From Haliclystus octoradiatus (taxonomy: Eukaryota; Cnidaria; Staurozoa; Stauromedusae; Haliclystidae): 64,000 nucleotides of DNA. This document shows positions 43,177 through 55,318 of the stretch, piece after piece. Every line of letters begins with the position of its first letter. Within the stretch, counting starts at the first letter, position 1. The DNA lies in the NCBI GenBank assembly GCA_916610825.1, contig OU744451.1, positions 23,386,349 through 23,450,348 on the forward strand, given 5' to 3'. The position numbers were made by a program, and so were the translations under genes. The notes below the pieces were generated by a model that did no database searches, was not told the origin of the DNA, and was given only the letters and a program-made list of their open reading frames with translations.

Positions 43177-46100
43177 TTAGACTACTTTAGTGTATCCAAT
43201 AGGTTTTACTACACCATAAACACATCTGTATTTGTTTAATTCATAAGCTAAACCACGACAAACACCATGAGTTGAATAGGCATATGATGTAGATTTCAAA
43301 CAAAAGTTGCTGCGTCTTTCATAGAGAACACCATTGCACAAGCCGTATGTAAATACAGAGTATACATCTCCGTTATAACACATCTCTTCCATTTTTCGAT
43401 ATGCACATTCTCCGCAAGGTCCGTATTCTTCTTTACTCCATACCTTTGGTTTTCCTTGTTTATCTTGGTATGATTTAGCACAGAATTCAGTTGCTTTTTC
43501 AGCAGCTAGATCACCACATTTTTCATATTTATCTTTTGGGAACACTTTGTCATTCCCATCCTTATCTTTAGCACAGAAATATGTTGCGACTTCGTACACT
43601 TCTTCACCGCATTTGTCGTATTTGGATATAGGGAAAGGTTTATCAATCCCATCTTTATCTTTGGCACAAAATTCTGCACCTCTTCTAGCTGCTTCACCGT
43701 TACCACATTTTTGATACTGCCATCTGTAGAAGGGTTTTTCTGGAGCTCCAGGATTGTTAGGATCCTTGGCACAAAATTGACTTTGCTTGTTCGCAGCTTC
43801 TCCATTTTCACATTTTTCGTATGTTGTTTTGTCAAATGGCTTTTCAGGATCATTGGGTTTTTTGGGGTCCTTGGCACAGAATTGATTTTGCTTGTTTGCA
43901 GCTTCTCCATTCTCGCATTTTTCAAATGTCTCTTTGTCGAATGGCTTTTCTGGTTCATTTGGATTATTTGGGTCTTTGGCACAGAATTGGCTTTGCTTGT
44001 TGGCTGCTTCTCCGTTCTCGCATTTCTCAAATGTCTCTTTGTCAAATGGCTTTTCTGGGCCATTAGGATTTTGAGGGTCTTTAGCACAGAATTGCTTTTC
44101 AATGTTTATTACTTCACCATTTTCACAAACTTTGTATACATTTTTGTCTAATGGCTTTTCTGGGCCGTTTGGATTTTGAGGGTCCTTTGCGCAGAATTGG
44201 TTCTCCTTGTTAGCAGCTTCTCCGTTCTCACATTTCTCAAATGTCTCTTTGTCGAATGGTTTTTCTGGCTCATTAGGAGCTTTGGGGTCTTTGGCGCAAA
44301 ATTGGTTTTGCTTGTTGGCCGCTTCACCGTTCTCACATTTCTCAAATGTCTCTTTGTCGAATGGCTTTTCTGGGCCATTTGGATTTTGAGGGTCTTTGGC
44401 GCAGAATTGGTTCTGCTTGTTTGCAGCTTCACCGTTCTCACATTTCTCAAATGTCTCTTTGTCGAATGGCTTTTCTGGCTCATTTGGAGCTTTGGGGTCT
44501 TTAGCACAAAATTGATTCTGCTTGTTGGCAGCCTCTCCATTCTCGCATTTCTCAAATGTCTCTTTGTCGAATGGCTTTTCTGGGCCATTTGGATTTTGAG
44601 GATCTTTGGCGCAGAATTGGTTTTGTTTGTTGGCAGTTTCTCCATTCTCGCATTTCTCAAATGTCTCTTTGTCAAATGGCTTTTCTGGACCATTTGGATT
44701 TTGAGGATCTTTGGCGCAGAATTGGTTTTGTTTGTTGGCAGCTTCTCCATTCTGGCATTTCTCAAATGTCTCTTTATCAAAAGGCTTTTCTGGGCCGTTT
44801 GGATTTTGAGGGTCTTTGGCGCAGAATTGATTTTGTTTATTGGCAGCTTCTCCATTCTCGCATTTCTCAAATGTCTCTTTGTCGAATGGCTTTTCTGGGG
44901 CATTTGGATTTTGAGGATCTTTGGCGCAGAATTGATTTTGTTTGTTGGCAGCTTCTCCATTCTCGCATTTCTCAAATGTCTCTTTGTCGAATGGCTTTTC
45001 TGGGCCATTTGGATTTTGAGGGTCTTTGGCGCAGAACTGGTTTTGTTTGTTTGCAGCTTCCCCATTCTCGCATTTCTCAAATGTCTCTTTGTCGAATGGC
45101 TTTTCTGGACCATTTGGATTTTGAGGATCTTTGGCGCAGAATTGGTTCAGCTTGTTGGCAGCTTCTCCATTCTCGCATTTCTCAAATGTCTCTTTGTCGA
45201 ATGGCTTTTCTGGGCCATTTGGATTTTGAGGATCTTTGGCGCAGAATTGGTTTTGTTTGTTGGCAGCTTCTCCATTCTCGCATTTCTCAAATGTCTCTTT
45301 GTCGAAAGGCTTTTCTGGGCCATTTGGATTTTGAGGATCTTTGGCGCAGAATTGGTTTTGTTTGTTGGCAGCTTCTCCATTCTCACATTTCTCAAACGTC
45401 TCTTTGTCGAATGGCTTTTCTGGGCCATTTGGATTATTAGGGTCTTTTGCGCAGAATTGATTCTGCTTGTTGGCAGCTTCACCGTTCTCACATTTCTCAA
45501 ATGTCTCTTTGTCGAATGGCTTTTCTGGCTCATTTGGAGCTTTGGGGTCTTTGGCACAAAATTGATTCTGCTTGTTGGCAGCTTCTCCGTTCTCGCATTT
45601 CTCGAATGTCTCTTTGTCGAATGGCTTTTCTGGGCCATTTGGATTTTGAGGATCTTTGGCGCAGAATTGGTTTTGTTTGTTTGCAGCTTCTCCATTCTCG
45701 CATTTCTCAAATGTCTCTTTGTCGAATGGCTTTTCTGGGCCATTTGGATTTTGAGGGTCTTTGGCGCAGAATTGGTTTTGTTTGTTGGCAGCTTCTCCAT
45801 TCTCGCATTTCTCAAATGTCTCCTTGTCGAATGGCTTTTCTGGGCCATTTGGATTTTGAGGATCTTTGGCGCAGAATTGGTTTTGTTTGTTGGCAGCTTC
45901 TCCATTCTCGCATTTCTCAAATGTCTCTTTGTCGAATGGCTTTTCTGGGCCATTTGGATTTTGAGGGTCTTTGGCGCAGAATTGGTTTTGTTTGTTGGCA
46001 GCTTCTCCATTTTCGCATTTCTCAAATGTCTCCTTGTCAAATGGCTTTTCTGGGCCATTTGGATTTTGAGGATCTTTGGCGCAGAATTGGTTTTGTTTGT

Positions 46101-49100
46101 TGGCAGCTTCTCCGTTCTCGCATTTCTCAAATGTCTCTTTGTCGAATGGCTTTTCTGGGTCATTTGGATTTTGAGGGTCTTTGGCGCAGAATTGGTTTTG
46201 TTTGTTTGCAGCTTCTCCGTTCTCGCATTTCTCAAATGTATCTTTGTCAAATGGCTTTTCTGGGCCATTAGGATTTTGAGGGTCTTTTGCACAGAATTGG
46301 TTCTGCTTGTTGGCGGCTTCTCCGTTCTCACATTCCTCGAATTCCTCTTTATCGACTGGCTTTTCCGGGCCATTTGGATTGTTTACGTCTTTTGCGCAGA
46401 ATTGATTCAGCTTGTTGGCAGCCTCTCCGTTTTCGCATTTTTCAAATGTCTCTTTGTCGAATGGCTTTTCTGGACCATTTGGATTTTGAGGGTCTTTTGC
46501 GCAGAATTGGTTTTGCTTGTTGGCTGCTTCTCCGTTCTCGCATTTCTCAAATGTCTCTTTGTCGAATGGCTTTTCTGGGCCATTTGGATTTTGAGGGTCC
46601 TTTGCACAGAATTGGTTTTGCTTGTTGGCTGCTTCTCCATTCTCGCATTTTTCAAATGTGTCTTTGTCAAACGGCTTTTCTGGATCATTAGGAGAATTAG
46701 GGTCTTTGGCACAGAATTGGTTCTGCTTGTTGGCAGCCTCTCCATTCTCGCATTTCTCGAATGTCTCTTTGTCAAATGGCTTTTCTGGGCCATTTGGATT
46801 ATTTGGGTCTTTTGCGCAGAATTGGTTCTGCTTGTTGGCTGCTTCTCCATTCTCGCATTTCTCGAATGTCTCTTTGTCGAATGGCTTTTCTGGGCCATTT
46901 GGATTTTGAGGGTCTTTGGCGCAGAATTGGTTTTGTTTGTTGGCAGCTTCTCCATTCACGCATTTCTCAAATGTCTCTTTATCGAATGGCTTTTCTGGGC
47001 CATTTGGATTTTGAGGGTCTTTGGCGCAGAATTGGTTTTGTTTGTTGGCAGCTTCTCCATTCTCGCATTTCTCAAATGTCTCTTTGTCGAATGGCTTTTC
47101 TGGGCCATTTGGATTTTGAGGGTCTTTGGCGCAGAATTGGTTTTGCTTGTTGGCAGCTTCTCCGTTCTCGCATTTCTCAAATGTCTCTTTGTCGAATGGC
47201 TTTTCTGGGCCATTTGGATTTTGAGGGTCTTTGGCGCAGAATTGGTTTTGCTTGTTGGCAGCTTCTCCATTCTCACATTTCTCAAATGTCTCTTTGTCGA
47301 ATGGCTTTTCTGGGCTATTTGGATTTTGAGGGTCTTTGGCGCAGAATTGGTTTTGTTTGTTGGCAGCTTCTCCATTCTCGCATTTCTCAAATGTCTCTTT
47401 GTCAAATGGCTTTTCTGGGCCATTTGGATTTTGAGGGTCTTTTGCACAGAATTGGCTCTGCTTATTGGCGGCTTCTCCGTTCTCACATTCCTCGAATGCC
47501 TCTTTATCGACTGGCTTTTCTGGGCCATTTGGATTTTGAGGGTCTTTTGCGCAGAATTGGTTCTGCTTGTTGGCTGCTTCTCCATTCTCGCATTTCTCGA
47601 ATGTCTCTTTGTCGAATGGCTTTTCTGGTCCATTTGGATTTTGAGGGTCTTTGGCGCAGAATTGGTTTTGTTTGTTGGCAGCTTCTCCATTCTCGCATTT
47701 CTCAAATGTCTCTTTGTCGAATGGCTTTTCTGGGCCATTTGGATTTTGAGGGTCTTTGGCGCAGAATTGGTTTTGTTTGTTGGCAGCTTCTCCATTCTCG
47801 CATTTCTCAAATGTCTCTTTGTCGAATGGCTTTTCTGGGCCATTTGGATTTTGAGGGTCTTTGGCGCAGAATTGGTTTACCTTGTTGGCAGCTTCTCCGT
47901 TCTCGCATTTCTCAAATGTCTCTTTGTCGAATGGCTTTTCTGGGCCATTTGGATTTTGAGGGTCTTTGGCGCAGAATTGGTTTTGCTTGTTTGCAGCTTC
48001 TCCATTCTCACATTTCTCAAATGTCTCTTTGTCGAATGGCTTTTCTGGGCCATTTGGATTTTGAGGGTCTTTGGCGCAGAATTGGTTTTGTTTGTTGGCA
48101 GCTTCTCCATTCTCGCATTTCTCAAATGTCTCTTTGTCAAATGGCTTTTCTGGGCCATTTGGATTTTGAGGGTCTTTTGCACAGAATTGGCTCTGCTTAT
48201 TGGCGGCTTCTCCGTTCTCACATTCCTCGAATGCCTCTTTATCGACTGGCTTTTCTGGGCCATTTGGATTTTGAGGGTCTTTTGCGCAGAATTGGTTCAG
48301 CTTGTTGGCAGCTTCTCCGTTCTCACATTTCTCGAATGTCTCTTTGTCGAATGGCTTTTCTGGGCCATTTGGATTTTGAGGGTCTTTGGCACAGAATTGG
48401 TTTTGCTTGTTGGCAGCTTCTCCATTCTCGCATTTCTCAAATGTCTCTTTGTCGAATGGCTTTTCTGGGCCATTTGGATTTTGAGGGTCTTTGGCGCAGA
48501 ATTGGTTTTGTTTGTTGGCAGCTTCTCCATTCTCGCATTTCTCAAATGTCTCTTTGTCGAATGGCTTTTCTGGGCCATTTGGATTTTGAGGGTCTTTGGC
48601 GCAGAATTGGTTTTGCTTGTTGGCAGCTTCTCCGTTCACGCATTTCTCAAATGTGTCTTTGTCAAATGGCTTTTCTGGGCCGTTTGGATTTTGAGGGTCT
48701 TTGGCGCAGAATTGGTTTTGCTTGTTGGCAGCTTCTCCGTTCTCGCATTTCTCAAATGTGTCTTTGTCAAATGGCTTTTCTGGGCCATTTGGATTTTGAG
48801 GGTCTTTGGCACAGAATTGGTTTTGCTTGTTGGCAGCTTCTCCATTCTCGCATTTCTCAAATGTCTCTTTGTCGAATGGCTTTTCTGGGCCATTTGGATT
48901 TTGAGGGTCTTTTGCGCAGAATTGGTTCTGCTTGTTGGCGGCTTCTCCGTTCTCACATTCCTCGAATGCCTCTTTATCGACTGGCTTTTCTGGGCCGTTT
49001 GGATTATTTGGGTCTTTTGCGCAGAATTGATTCTGCTTGTTGGCAGCTTCTCCGTTCTCACATTTCTCAAATGTCTCCTTGTCGAATGGCTTTTCTGGAC

Positions 49101-52100
49101 CATTTGGATTTTGAGGGTCTTTGGCGCAGAATTGGTTTTGTTTGTTGGCTGCTTCTCCATTCTCGCATTTCTCAAATGTCTCTTTGTCGAATGGCTTTCC
49201 TGGGCCATTTGGATTTTGAGGGTCTTTGGCGCAGAATTGGTTTTGTTTGTTGGCTGCTTCTCCATTCTCGCATTTTTCAAATGTCTCTTTGTCAAATGGC
49301 TTTTCTGGGCCATTTGGATTTTTTGGGTCTTTGGCACAGAATTGGTTTTGTTTGTTGGCTGCTTCTCCATTCTCGCATTTCTCAAATGTCTCTTTGTCGA
49401 ATGGCTTTCCTGGGCCATTTGGATTTTGAGGGTCTTTGGCGCAGAATTGGTTTTGTTTGTTGGCTGCTTCTCCATTCTCGCATTTTTCAAATGTCTCTTT
49501 GTCAAATGGCTTTTCTGGGCCATTTGGATTTTGTGGGTCTTTGGCGCAAAATTGTTTTTCCAAGTTGACTATTTCACCATTTTCACACTTTTTGAATTCA
49601 GTTTTGTCTAATGGCTTTTCTGGACCATTTGGATTTTGAGGGTCTTTGGCGCAGAATTGATTTTGTTTGTTGGCAGCTTCTCCATTTTCGCATTTCTCAA
49701 ATGTCTCTTTGTCGAATGGTTTTTCTGGACCATTAGGATTTTTTGGGTCTTTGGCACAGAATTGGGTTTGTTTGTTGGCAGCTTCTCCGTTTTCACATTT
49801 CTCGTGTGTTTCTTTTTCAAATGGCTTTTCTTGTCCACTTGGATTTTTAGGATCCTTGGCACAAAATTCTGTTGCTACTTCAATAACTTGTCCATTCTCA
49901 CACTGTTTGTAAGTGGCTGTATCCAATGGTTTGCTTGGTCCAATTGGATTTTGAGGGTCTTTGGCGCAGAATTGGTTTTGTTTGTTGGCTGCTTGTCCGT
50001 TTTCACATTTTTCAAATGTTTCTTTGTCAAAAGGTTTCTCTGGTCCATCAGGGTTTTTAGGGTCCTTTGCACAGAATTGTGTTTGCTTGTTGATGACTTC
50101 TCCATTTTGACATTTTTCATAAGCGTTCTTGTCTAATGGCTTTTCTGGTCCGTTAGGGTTGCTTGGATCTTTTCCACAAAATTGTGTTTGCTTGTTGGCT
50201 GCTTCTCCATTTTCACATTTCTCAAATGTGTCTTTGTCAAATGGTTTTTCTGGTTCATCAGGTTTTTTGGGGTCTTTGGCACAAAACTGTGCTTGCTTGT
50301 TGGCTGCGTAACCATTTGCACATTTTTCGTATTTATCTTTTGGGAATGGTTTATCCACTCCATCTTTATCTTTAGCACATATTTCTGTGGCTTTTTCCGC
50401 TGCATATCCATTTTCACATTTTTCATAATTCTTTTTATCGAATACTTTGTCTTTGCCATCTTTATCTTTGGCACAGAATTGTGTAGTTTTGTAATATGCC
50501 CCTATGCCACATTCTCCAAAATAATTCTTATCAAATGCTGTGTCAACTCCATCTGGTTTTCCATTATGCTTCGCACAAAATTGTGTGATGATGTTATATG
50601 CACATACTCCGCATGGTTTGTGTGTAGATTTGTTGTAAACCTTTGGTTTGTATTCCAAATCTTTAGCACAAAATTCTGTTGCTATATTGTAGATTTCATA
50701 ACCACATTTTGCATGGGTTAGTTTGCTGTATGCTTTGTTCATGTGACATATATAGTCTTTTGTTAGTAAAAGCTTGTCCCTGGAAAGAAAGGAGCGAATT
50801 TTAATTATTGAATGCTATTTTTATAACTCTCATTTCAATAGAAACCACCTATAGCAGTCATAACATGTGACAGCTTTAAGGGGGTTCGCTACATATAGTG
50901 CCAAATTTCAATTCTATAATAATTCGTTGATATTTGGTGGAAGCATTCTTCAATTATAGAGGTTCTCAAATATGAAATAAAAATAATTGGTCACTATGTT
51001 ATTTTGGGCACAGAGGTTGTTCAAATTCCCAATAAGTTTGGATACTAAAATATATGCAGTTTTTTGACATTCTTAAAAAATCAGATGGATGCATGAACGA
51101 TACAGAAATTTAGAAGAAAGACTTTCAGACATATATATATACCAATGCCTAAAATATTTTTTTTTGAGTCTAGCAATTAATGTTGTCTGGGGAGTGCGCA
51201 ATTTCACCTACTTTTCAGTTCTTTACAGCAATATACTCAAATAAAATTTTATCAAATTTAGATACTCATTTGAAATTGGAATAGGGTCGACTCATGAAAA
51301 ATTAAAACTCAGATTGTTACCTTAGCTTGTTGCACTAAGTAGTGCCTGATTACTTCATACTATAAAAATCCCTATCACGATAAGTGAGCGCGATAAGATC
51401 ACGACATCTATTGAGCATTCGTCCATAACAACAACACGATTTTCGAAATTTGGATCTTATGAACGAATGCTCAATAGCTGTTGTGATCTTATCATGATCA
51501 TTCGTCGTGATAGGAACTTTACAATATGACGTCACATAACTTTCATTCTTTGTTTTTCAAGATTTGAAATTATGACTTTGTCAAATGCATATTTCTCAGA
51601 AAATACTTATTTTTTATCAATAAATCTTGGCAAAATAATCAAGGCACTTAGTACAATAAGTCAAGGTAAAATAGAACGAGTTTTTAATGTTTTTATGAGT
51701 CAACCCTATATTCAAATTTTAAATGTTCCTCCAAACCAAACCTGATTCTGAAATTTCTTTTCTTTCATAAAACACTTTCTATAAATTTTATGTGTTTGTA
51801 ATGTGTATGTATACATGTTTACTATTATTATACTCGGGACAAATGGGAGACACTCGGGGAGACTCGGTTAAGCTAGTAGCCTTTTTTCAACGATGTGTTT
51901 GGTTAATTGGTTAATGTTTTTAAGCGTGAAAATGTTGGTAATATGTAGAATCGATTCTTCATTGAATGAGGGTTAGGGAAATCCTGGCTTCATTGGGTGA
52001 TTTTATGCTCCTTGTCATCTAGAAGAATTCGGGGATATAATCACATAGTGTACACACTTACTCGCAACACATCTCGTCAGCTTTCCTGTCATAGACTTTT

Positions 52101-54301
52101 GCTCCACAACACACTTGAACAAATGGATGAAAAAACACGACGTCAGGGGAATCAGGCTGACCTGCGACTTGAGGAGGACCTATATATAAAACATAAAAAA
52201 ATTGTTGTTAAATGTTAACACTGATACCAACAACACTGACATCAACACTGACATCAACACTGACATCAGCACTGACATAACTCATTATATTAGCACTGCA
52301 TCAACACTGACATTAATGCTGTCATCAAACACTGACATCAACAATGACATCAACACTGACATCAAAATTGACATCAGCACTGACATAACTCATTATATTA
52401 GCACTGCATCAACACTGACACTAGTGCTGTCATCAAACACTGACATCAACAATGACATCAACACTGACACTAGTACTGACATCAAAATTGGCATTACCAC
52501 TGACATAACACCGACATTATCACTGGCATAACTCATAATATTTGCACTGCATCAACACTGACACTAGTACTGACATCAACAGTGACATTAACACTGGCAT
52601 AACTCATAATATTAGCACTGCATCAACACTGACATCAACACTGATACTAGTACTGACATCAAAATTGACATTATCACTAACATAACACTAACATTAACAC
52701 TGGCCTCAACACTGACATTAGTACTGACATCAACACTGATTCACATTGACATCAATAAAAAATTAAGAACATACTCGCTATTTCTCCTCTTTATGGATAA
52801 TTCTTCCTAAGAAAATTACATGCAGCCCCGGCAAAATGGACGCAAAATGTGCTCAACATCGCTGTAGAGCTCATATAGATCACATGTTGGGTTTATCGTT
52901 GAGGAAACGTGTTTAGCTGTGACGAGTGACAATATTTGTAGATAATAAATTTGATCATTGTTAATTAATATTGCTAAATTTAATCAGACATTTTATATCT
53001 GCAAAGTGACTGTAAAAGAAAAAACGATAAAATAGATGATAATTTTGAGAAGTTTCATAATGATAGATTCAAATTACATTTTCAATCGAAAATAATGTAA
53101 TGTGATGGGAAATGAAAAAAACGCAGGCCCGGGGGGGACTTCCATACATTGGCTATTGGCTATACGGGGACGTGCCATTTTTAAGGAGTGCCTTTTTCCA
53201 AATTCTTGTGAAATTTTAGGGTGTCAATTTACAGATTTTTGAAAGTTTTAGAACTTTTCCTTTGTTTTACTTGTAAAAACACGAAATTTTAGGGTCTCCG
53301 TCCTCACTTGCTGTGAAATTTTAGGGGTTTCCTTTAAATTTTGAAAATGGCGCACCTGCGTCTAAAAAATATCGAAGTGCCCCCCCCCCCCGGAACACAG
53401 GTACTTTTATATAATTTACCAATCAAATTTACAATAGAGTGTACTTAAGCAAGTCATGTAATCTTCTGCATTTCAAGATGCTCCATTTGTTTTGTAGTAT
53501 TTCCTATTTAACTGCCATATTGTACATAAAATGTCGAAACGTTGCTCTGTTACGCATTTTATCATATAAAATTTTTAAATGTTATAGGTACCAAACTCTA
53601 GCTGATAGTTTTGTGCTATAATTATAGCTAGGTTATAGTTTTACTTGATTTTTCATTATTTTTTTCGAAAAGACAACGAAATGTAAATTGAAGAAATAGC
53701 TAATGTCATTGCAAATGTGATTTTCTGTAATTTTTATGGGTTTCTCTTTGGAAATTGATGAGTTTCATGTACATTTCACTGAAATTAATAACACTGTTTA
53801 TCTACTTAATTCAAAGAGTATAGCCCGTTGTTTCAGAACTAGCTCTATAAATTTCGAGTTGTCTTAAATTCAAAAAATATAATTATAAGATACTTGGCAT
53901 GTATCTCAGGAGATTACCTATAATGCACTCATAATAACGCATGGCAATTAGAAGAATGGGGTTGGTCACTTTGAGGATGATTGATTCTTAATTGTGTCCT
54001 CCTATTGAAGTCATTAAAATACCATATTTAAATTTCTATTATCCGTAGTAACACAGCAAGGATCAATTATAATGGAGGCAAGATTAAATAATACATAAAT
54101 AGCAAAAATAACGACTGTACATCAACCACTGAACTCTGAAGAGGCTTGTAGGCAAGCTAGGGGCTATATAGTGTATGAATCCATCCCCCTTCATAAAATA
54201 CATCATATAAGTTCAAATCGGTACTTACATTTTGAAATATAAGCTGCTTGTGAAAGCGACAATGAAGCTACAAGAGCAGCGAATGTAACTAACTGTAGCA
54301 T
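43177..54301 (-). CDS. Giant secreted acidic galaxin-like repeat protein, 2597 aa
   Basis: Coding exons on the minus strand: 54301-54229, 52179-52062 and 50779-43177, total 7794 nt. Exon 1 follows the acceptor 'tttcatcag' and encodes a signal peptide (MLQLVTFAALVASL...QAA). Its phase-1 donor splits the first Cys codon. Exon 2 has VCCGAKVYDRKADEMCCE, a classical galaxin double-Cys module. The phase-2 intron follows CC. Exon 3 starts DKLLLTKDYICHMNKAYSKL, so the ATG at 50742 is internal. About 62 copies follow of a 35-residue unit, CAKDPQNPNGPEKPFDKE then TFEKCENGEAANKQNQF: two Cys, net charge about -2. The last 80 residues (MCYNGDVYSVFTYGLCNG, YELNKYRCVYGVV) resemble the modules of the basic gene. 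Function unknown. Family naming is inference from Cys pattern. Confidence 0.9.
43735..50283 (-). repeat. 105 bp coding minisatellite, about 62 units
   Basis: The period is exactly 105 bp (35 codons), so all six frames stay in register. The central units are nearly identical and edge units are degenerate. A marked variant (VDKEAFEECENG; 'ctcgaatgcctctttatcg' on the plus strand) recurs at 47491, 48226 and 48961, spacing 735 bp = 7 units, and a cousin lies at 46336 (1155 bp = 11 units). This indicates duplication of multi-unit blocks. Confidence 0.95.
51268..51725. repeat. 458 bp palindromic element, family R7
   Basis: Inverted arms cover nearly the whole length: 'actcatttgaaattggaata' with 'gtcgactcat' on the left, and 'atgagtcaaccctatattc' on the right. 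The centre has 'gatcttatcatgatcattcg' and its inverse. A broken relative is at 3490-4130. It lies in the intron between exons 2 and 3 of the acidic gene. Confidence 0.75.
52204..52755. repeat. Intronic minisatellite of 'actgacatcaac'-type units
   Basis: Dozens of imperfect 6 bp-multiple units (ACTGACATCAAC, with ATTAGCACTGC spacers). A larger block ('actcattatattagcactgc' onward) is repeated at about 52268 and 52388. The array starts about 25 bp from the splice acceptor of exon 2 of the acidic gene, inside intron 1. Confidence 0.9.
53125..53395. mobile_element. Inverted-repeat element with C/G-run ends
   Basis: The left end 'cccgggggggacttcc' and right end 'gaagtgccccccccccccgg' are inverted. 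The interior has 'ggctatacggggacgtgcc', as in 38547-38868. Confidence 0.6.
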
Positions 54302-55134
54302 TCCTGATGAAAACAAATCGAAACATTTATCAAATTTATTTCGGCTTCAATAAATACAATTGAAAGTAGTTAAGGCTAAATTGTTTATATGCTAGTTTTT
54401 GAAGGAGATATCAGAAATCAGAAAGATATTTACCAATACGACCTATTTTAATAAAGACAAGCGCTAGTAACATATACCTTCTACAACAATAGAGTTAAAC
54501 TTATTAATAAATTAAGTCTGTTTTAGTAAAAAGATCAACTGTTTTCAAATGTGAAGGGTCATAGAAGTGTTATAGTACATCGAAATTCGATTGTAAGAAG
54601 AATATACATAGAAGTACACGAGTGGCAGAGTGTATGACACTTGATTGTCATTTTAATGGTTCGTATATATATATAGATTCATATATAGGGAATATATGAT
54701 GGTAAATAAGTTTAATATAGGAGCAGTTTTATTTGAGTTAGAAATCATGTAGAAATATATTTTTAAAATTTCATCTCAATATTGTATATATGTATGAATT
54801 AAAATTAAATGATGCAAAAAGATTTCTATTTACCATTTACCAATCGATCTCGGATAGTCTAGAGTCACGAAACTGCTGCTGATTGTTTCTTGTTTAAAAT
54901 AAACATGGTACTTGCAGTTTCTAACTTTTGTCAGTCAGAGAAATATTTTCCATCTATCCAACATCTAGAAACTATTTCCTTGATATTATTAGCAAAACGA
55001 AACACCTGGCATGTATAAACCAAAAGAAAAACTTCCTCTTGTTAAAACATTCATACAACGTAGCTTTATCTTACTTATCAATTGTAAATGGGTATCTTCA
55101 AAGTATCAATATATATATATATATACATAACGGA

Positions 55135-55318
55135 TTTTGAAAATCTGAAAACCGACTGAGAACATAATGAAAACATAGGCAACTGAATTAGGCTATTTTC
55201 AGTAGTTTTTCAATAAAATGAGAAAAATCTAGAAACAAGTTTCTGTTTGGTTTCATATACCAATCCCATTTCAGTATGTTCTCAGTAGGTTTTCAGTAGC
55301 GATTCCGTATATCCAACA
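55135..55318. repeat. Palindromic repeat family R6, copy 2
   Basis: 'aaccgactgagaacataatg' on the left against 'cagtatgttctcagtaggtt' on the right. Related to 9018-9240. Confidence 0.55.

Noticed and set aside
44176-49611. 1811-codon open frame on the plus strand, plus several long frames in other registers, opposite the acidic repeat gene
   Set aside because: The 105 bp period is a multiple of three, so any stop-free register stays open for the whole array. The product is a hydrophobic repeat with no splice, signal or family support. It is a shadow of the minus-strand gene.
43735-50283. CRISPR-like or satellite array
   Set aside because: Units are contiguous without spacers, in frame, and part of a spliced secreted-protein gene.
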